Shown here: piece by piece, positions 62,504 to 64,000 of the stretch
How positions within the stretch are numbered: position 1 is the stretch's first letter
Layout: each line of letters opens with the position of its first letter
From: Rhizobium sp. SL86
GTDB lineage: Bacteria > Pseudomonadota > Alphaproteobacteria > Rhizobiales > Rhizobiaceae
Length of the DNA: 64,000 nucleotides
Direction of reading: 5' to 3'
NCBI RefSeq assembly: GCF_026672545.1
Contig: NZ_JAPPRJ010000001.1
Coordinates: 1,116,001 to 1,180,000 of the forward strand
Made by a program: the position numbers and the translations under genes
The notes under the pieces: generated by a model
Database searches by the model: none
What the model was told of the DNA's origin: nothing
Seen by the model: the letters and a program-made list of their open reading frames with translations, nothing else

Positions 62504-62879
62504 GCGTCTCCGGTACGCTGATGTCGTCCTGACCGGAGGCAGCCTTCAGGGTGATGAGAAGCTTCTGGCGACGGGTTTCGAGATCGGCCATCTGCCGTTC
62601 GATCGCCGCAAGCTTCAACCGATGTGCAGCGGCCACCTTCGGACAGGCGGTGACCGTGGCGGGATCGTCGACTATGCAGTTGAGAAAGGTTGCGATTTCC
62701 TCGGTGGTGAAGCCGAGCCGGATCATCCGGCCGATGCGGCGCACCAGAAGCATGTCGGCTTCGTCGAAATCGCGGTAGCCGTTCTCCTCGCGGGTGGCGC
62801 GGATCAGGCCTACCTTCTCGTAGTGACGGATGGAGCGCACGCTCGCCCCCGTCCTTTTTGCAACGTCTCCGATCTTCAT
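62421..62879 (-). CDS. MerR-family regulator
   Basis: 152-aa regulator: MKIGDVAKRTGASVRSIRHY is a classical MerR HTH, with the wing RATREENGYRDFDEADMLL and a dimerisation helix (AAIERQMADLETRRQKLL). Cys residues C68 and C79 could sense oxidants or metals; no clear metal motif. It overlaps the MFS gene by 83 nt, and its promoter has the 19-bp spacer of MerR-controlled promoters, so it probably autoregulates the operon. Confidence 0.9.
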   Translation of the reverse strand: MKIGDVAKRTGASVRSIRHYEKVGLIRATREENGYRDFDEADMLLVRRIGRMIRLGFTTEEIATFLNCIVDDPATVTACPKVAAAHRLKLAAIERQMADLETRRQKLLITLKAASGQDDISVPETLAHAETSPIALAHPRHPGARGLFRRRG

Positions 62880-62897
62880 CCGCCCTCCTGCTGCATC

Positions 62898-62928
62898 TCG
62901 TAACCCCTGACATCAATGTCAGGGTCAA
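62898..62928 (-). promoter_or_regulatory. MerR-type promoter with 19-bp spacer and palindrome
   Basis: On the minus strand: TTGACC (-35), 19-nt spacer, TTACGA (-10). The spacer contains most of the palindrome CCCTGACAT-TG-ATGTCAGGG (62905-62924). This is the hallmark of MerR-family-activated promoters. Confidence 0.7.
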
Positions 62929-62939
62929 GAGGCAATCGA

Positions 62940-63407
62940 TCAAGGAGCAACCGCGTTCTTTTCCGTGCCGACCGGGTGCTGCATGCGGGAACTGACCGCG
63001 ACGCGATTCCAGATGTTGATGGTTCCGATGGCGATCGTCAGTTTGGCGATGTCGGTCTCCGAGAAGATGGCGCGGACGGTTTCAAAAGCAGCGTCGGGAA
63101 TGCCCGTCTCGGCGGCGAGCGTCACGCTCTCGGTCCATTCGAGAATTGCCCGGTCGCGCGCATCGAAGAACGGGGACTCGCGCCAGACGGCGACGAGATG
63201 CAGCAACTGGGCGTCCATCCCGTCCGCCAGAGCGTCCTTCACATGCAGGTCGACGCAGTAGGCGCAACCGTTGATCTGCGAGGCGCGCAACTTGACGAGA
63301 TGAAGCGTGCGCTTGTCGAGGCCCGACTTGGTCACGGCGCCGTCGAGGGTGCGGACAGCCTGATAGAGTTCGGGTGCCAGCGCGGCGATGTTCAGTCTGG
63401 GGTGCAT
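62940..63407 (-). CDS. Carboxymuconolactone decarboxylase family (AhpD-like) protein
   Basis: 155-aa alkylhydroperoxidase-like protein. The redox site is C48-A-Y-C51-x3-H55 in NGCAYCVDLHVKDAL, as in AhpD-type CxxCxxxH proteins. Further typical segments: DARDRAILEWTESVTLA and TIAIGTINIWNRVAV. The start is MHPRLNIAAL at 63407; the open frame upstream is not similar. Divergent from the Rrf2 gene with a palindrome between them, so probably under Rrf2 control. Confidence 0.9.
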   Translation of the reverse strand: MHPRLNIAALAPELYQAVRTLDGAVTKSGLDKRTLHLVKLRASQINGCAYCVDLHVKDALADGMDAQLLHLVAVWRESPFFDARDRAILEWTESVTLAAETGIPDAAFETVRAIFSETDIAKLTIAIGTINIWNRVAVSSRMQHPVGTEKNAVAP

Positions 63408-63440
63408 GGGTGCCTCCGGTAGCGAGAGGGGTTGGCTGAG

Positions 63441-63467
63441 AATCATGGATAATATATATCCATGATT
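63441..63467. promoter_or_regulatory. Operator-like palindrome between AhpD-like gene and Rrf2
   Basis: AATCATGGAT-N7-ATCCATGATT; the spacer is AATATAT. It is placed at the centre of the 94-nt divergent gap, as expected for an autoregulating Rrf2 repressor. Confidence 0.7.
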
Positions 63468-63501
63468 AGGACGCAATCCAAGAACGGAACGGGAGAAGGC
63501 G

Positions 63502-63996
63502 ATGCGGCGCATGAGCGACGGGGTGGAGGCGGCGCTGCACTGTGCCTTGGTGCTGGCCGGATTGCGGGAGGGCAAAGTGCTTCCGGGCAAGAGTCTCGCC
63601 GAATTGCACGGCGTTTCGGAAACCTATCTTCTGAAGCACCTGCGGGCGCTCGCTGCGGCTTCCGTCATTGATGCCGTGCCGGGGCCGCGCGGCGGCTATC
63701 GGCTGGCGCGCGACCCGGCGCGCATCACGTTGCTCGACATCGTCGAAGCGATCGACGGACGGGAGCCCGCCTTCGTCTGCCGCGAAATCCGCCGGCGCGG
63801 CCCCGGCAAGGCGAAGGACCCGTGCGCCTACAAGGCCGATTGCTTCATCAAGACCCGCATGATCGCCGCCGAGGAGGCTTGGCGGACTGCCCTGCAACAG
63901 CAAACCCTTGCCGATCTCGTTGCCGACGGAGCCCAATTGATCGACGCGCACAACAAGAAGGCGGTGGCGACCTACGTCGAGAACGCACAGCGCTGA
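63502..63996 (+). CDS. Rrf2-family redox regulator
   Basis: 164-aa transcription factor: VEAALHCALVLAGLREGKVL, LAELHGVSETYLLKHLRAL (HTH) and GPRGGYRLARDP (wing). Three C-terminal cysteines, C93, C108 and C114 (FVCREI, DPCAYKADC), match the cluster-ligand spacing of Fe-S Rrf2 proteins approximately. The ATG at 63511 is an alternative start. It likely senses redox stress or nitric oxide and controls the divergent AhpD-like gene. Confidence 0.9.
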   Translation: MRRMSDGVEAALHCALVLAGLREGKVLPGKSLAELHGVSETYLLKHLRALAAASVIDAVPGPRGGYRLARDPARITLLDIVEAIDGREPAFVCREIRRRGPGKAKDPCAYKADCFIKTRMIAAEEAWRTALQQQTLADLVADGAQLIDAHNKKAVATYVENAQR

Positions 63997-64000
63997 GCGA

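Larger units (their letters stand above)
25209..64000. mobile_element. Integrative and conjugative element in guaA (right end outside window)
   Basis: Starts at the guaA 3' end with a tyrosine integrase and carries an FseA-like activator, an excisionase, RepA/ParA/ParB, TraF, a transglycosylase, relaxase, TraG and the regulators QseC/QseM-like. Order and families match the tra block of ICEMlSymR7A-type rhizobial elements. Cargo lies in three places: defence genes after the integrase, a LysR/MFS/redox block between relaxase and XRE regulator, and an efflux/redox block after the CopG gene. Mating-pore genes and attR must lie to the right if the element is complete. Confidence 0.88.

Noticed and set aside
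25209..64000. Quorum-sensing genes (traI/luxI, traR) expected with a QseM-type circuit
   Set aside because: No AHL synthase or LuxR-type protein found among the genes in this window; they may lie outside it.

Overview
The window reads as the chromosome of a Rhizobiaceae-type alphaproteobacterium (Rhizobium/Agrobacterium group). Evidence: high GC, a PmtA-type phospholipid N-methyltransferase, ugpBAEC behind a Pho-box-like site, an FzlA-like GST-fold cell-division protein, a complex I NDUFA9-type protein, and alphaproteobacterial mobile-element gene families.

Left part (1-25,208) is ordinary core genome. It holds ugpBAEC (the far end of ugpC is cut by the window edge), yraN-rsmI, dnaN with a textbook terminator, pmtA, a phosphatase-like gene and pyrF. 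These are followed by an NDUFA9-like gene, uppP, fzlA-queG-SDR, an RlpA-like protein and rsmB. Next comes an iron-type cluster (imelysin, di-haem oxidoreductase, second imelysin, DUF1513). A frameshifted tspO, a thioesterase, mtnN and guaA end this part.

Right part (25,209-64,000, running off the window) is an integrative and conjugative element (ICE) abutting the 3' end of guaA. After the tyrosine integrase comes a defence-type block: IetAS (AAA ATPase plus subtilase), a small protein and an Mrr-like nuclease-fold protein. The ICE backbone follows: AlpA-like regulator, DUF2958, ParB, a membrane protein, a HEPN-like protein, DUF736 and DUF932, with strong hairpins between them and a duplicated structured leader. 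Then come an FseA-like gene split over two frames (probable programmed +1 frameshift), an RdfS-like excisionase, RepA with iteron-like repeats, ParA, an RHH protein, DUF2840 (frameshifted), TraF, DUF736, a lytic transglycosylase and the relaxase RlxS. After an insert of LysR/MFS/redox cargo, the backbone resumes with a QseC-like XRE regulator, a 33-bp perfect operator, a QseM-like DUF2285 protein, TraG and a CopG protein. A second efflux/redox cargo block (MFS-MerR, AhpD-like, Rrf2) begins where trb genes would be expected.

The regulatory set (FseA with frameshift, RdfS, QseM/QseC) matches the control logic known from ICEMlSymR7A of Mesorhizobium: a tightly restrained activator that turns on excision and transfer. 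RepA/ParA/ParB plus iterons suggest the excised element may also replicate or partition. No AHL synthase, TraR or mating-pore genes are visible in this window, and the right attachment site lies outside it.
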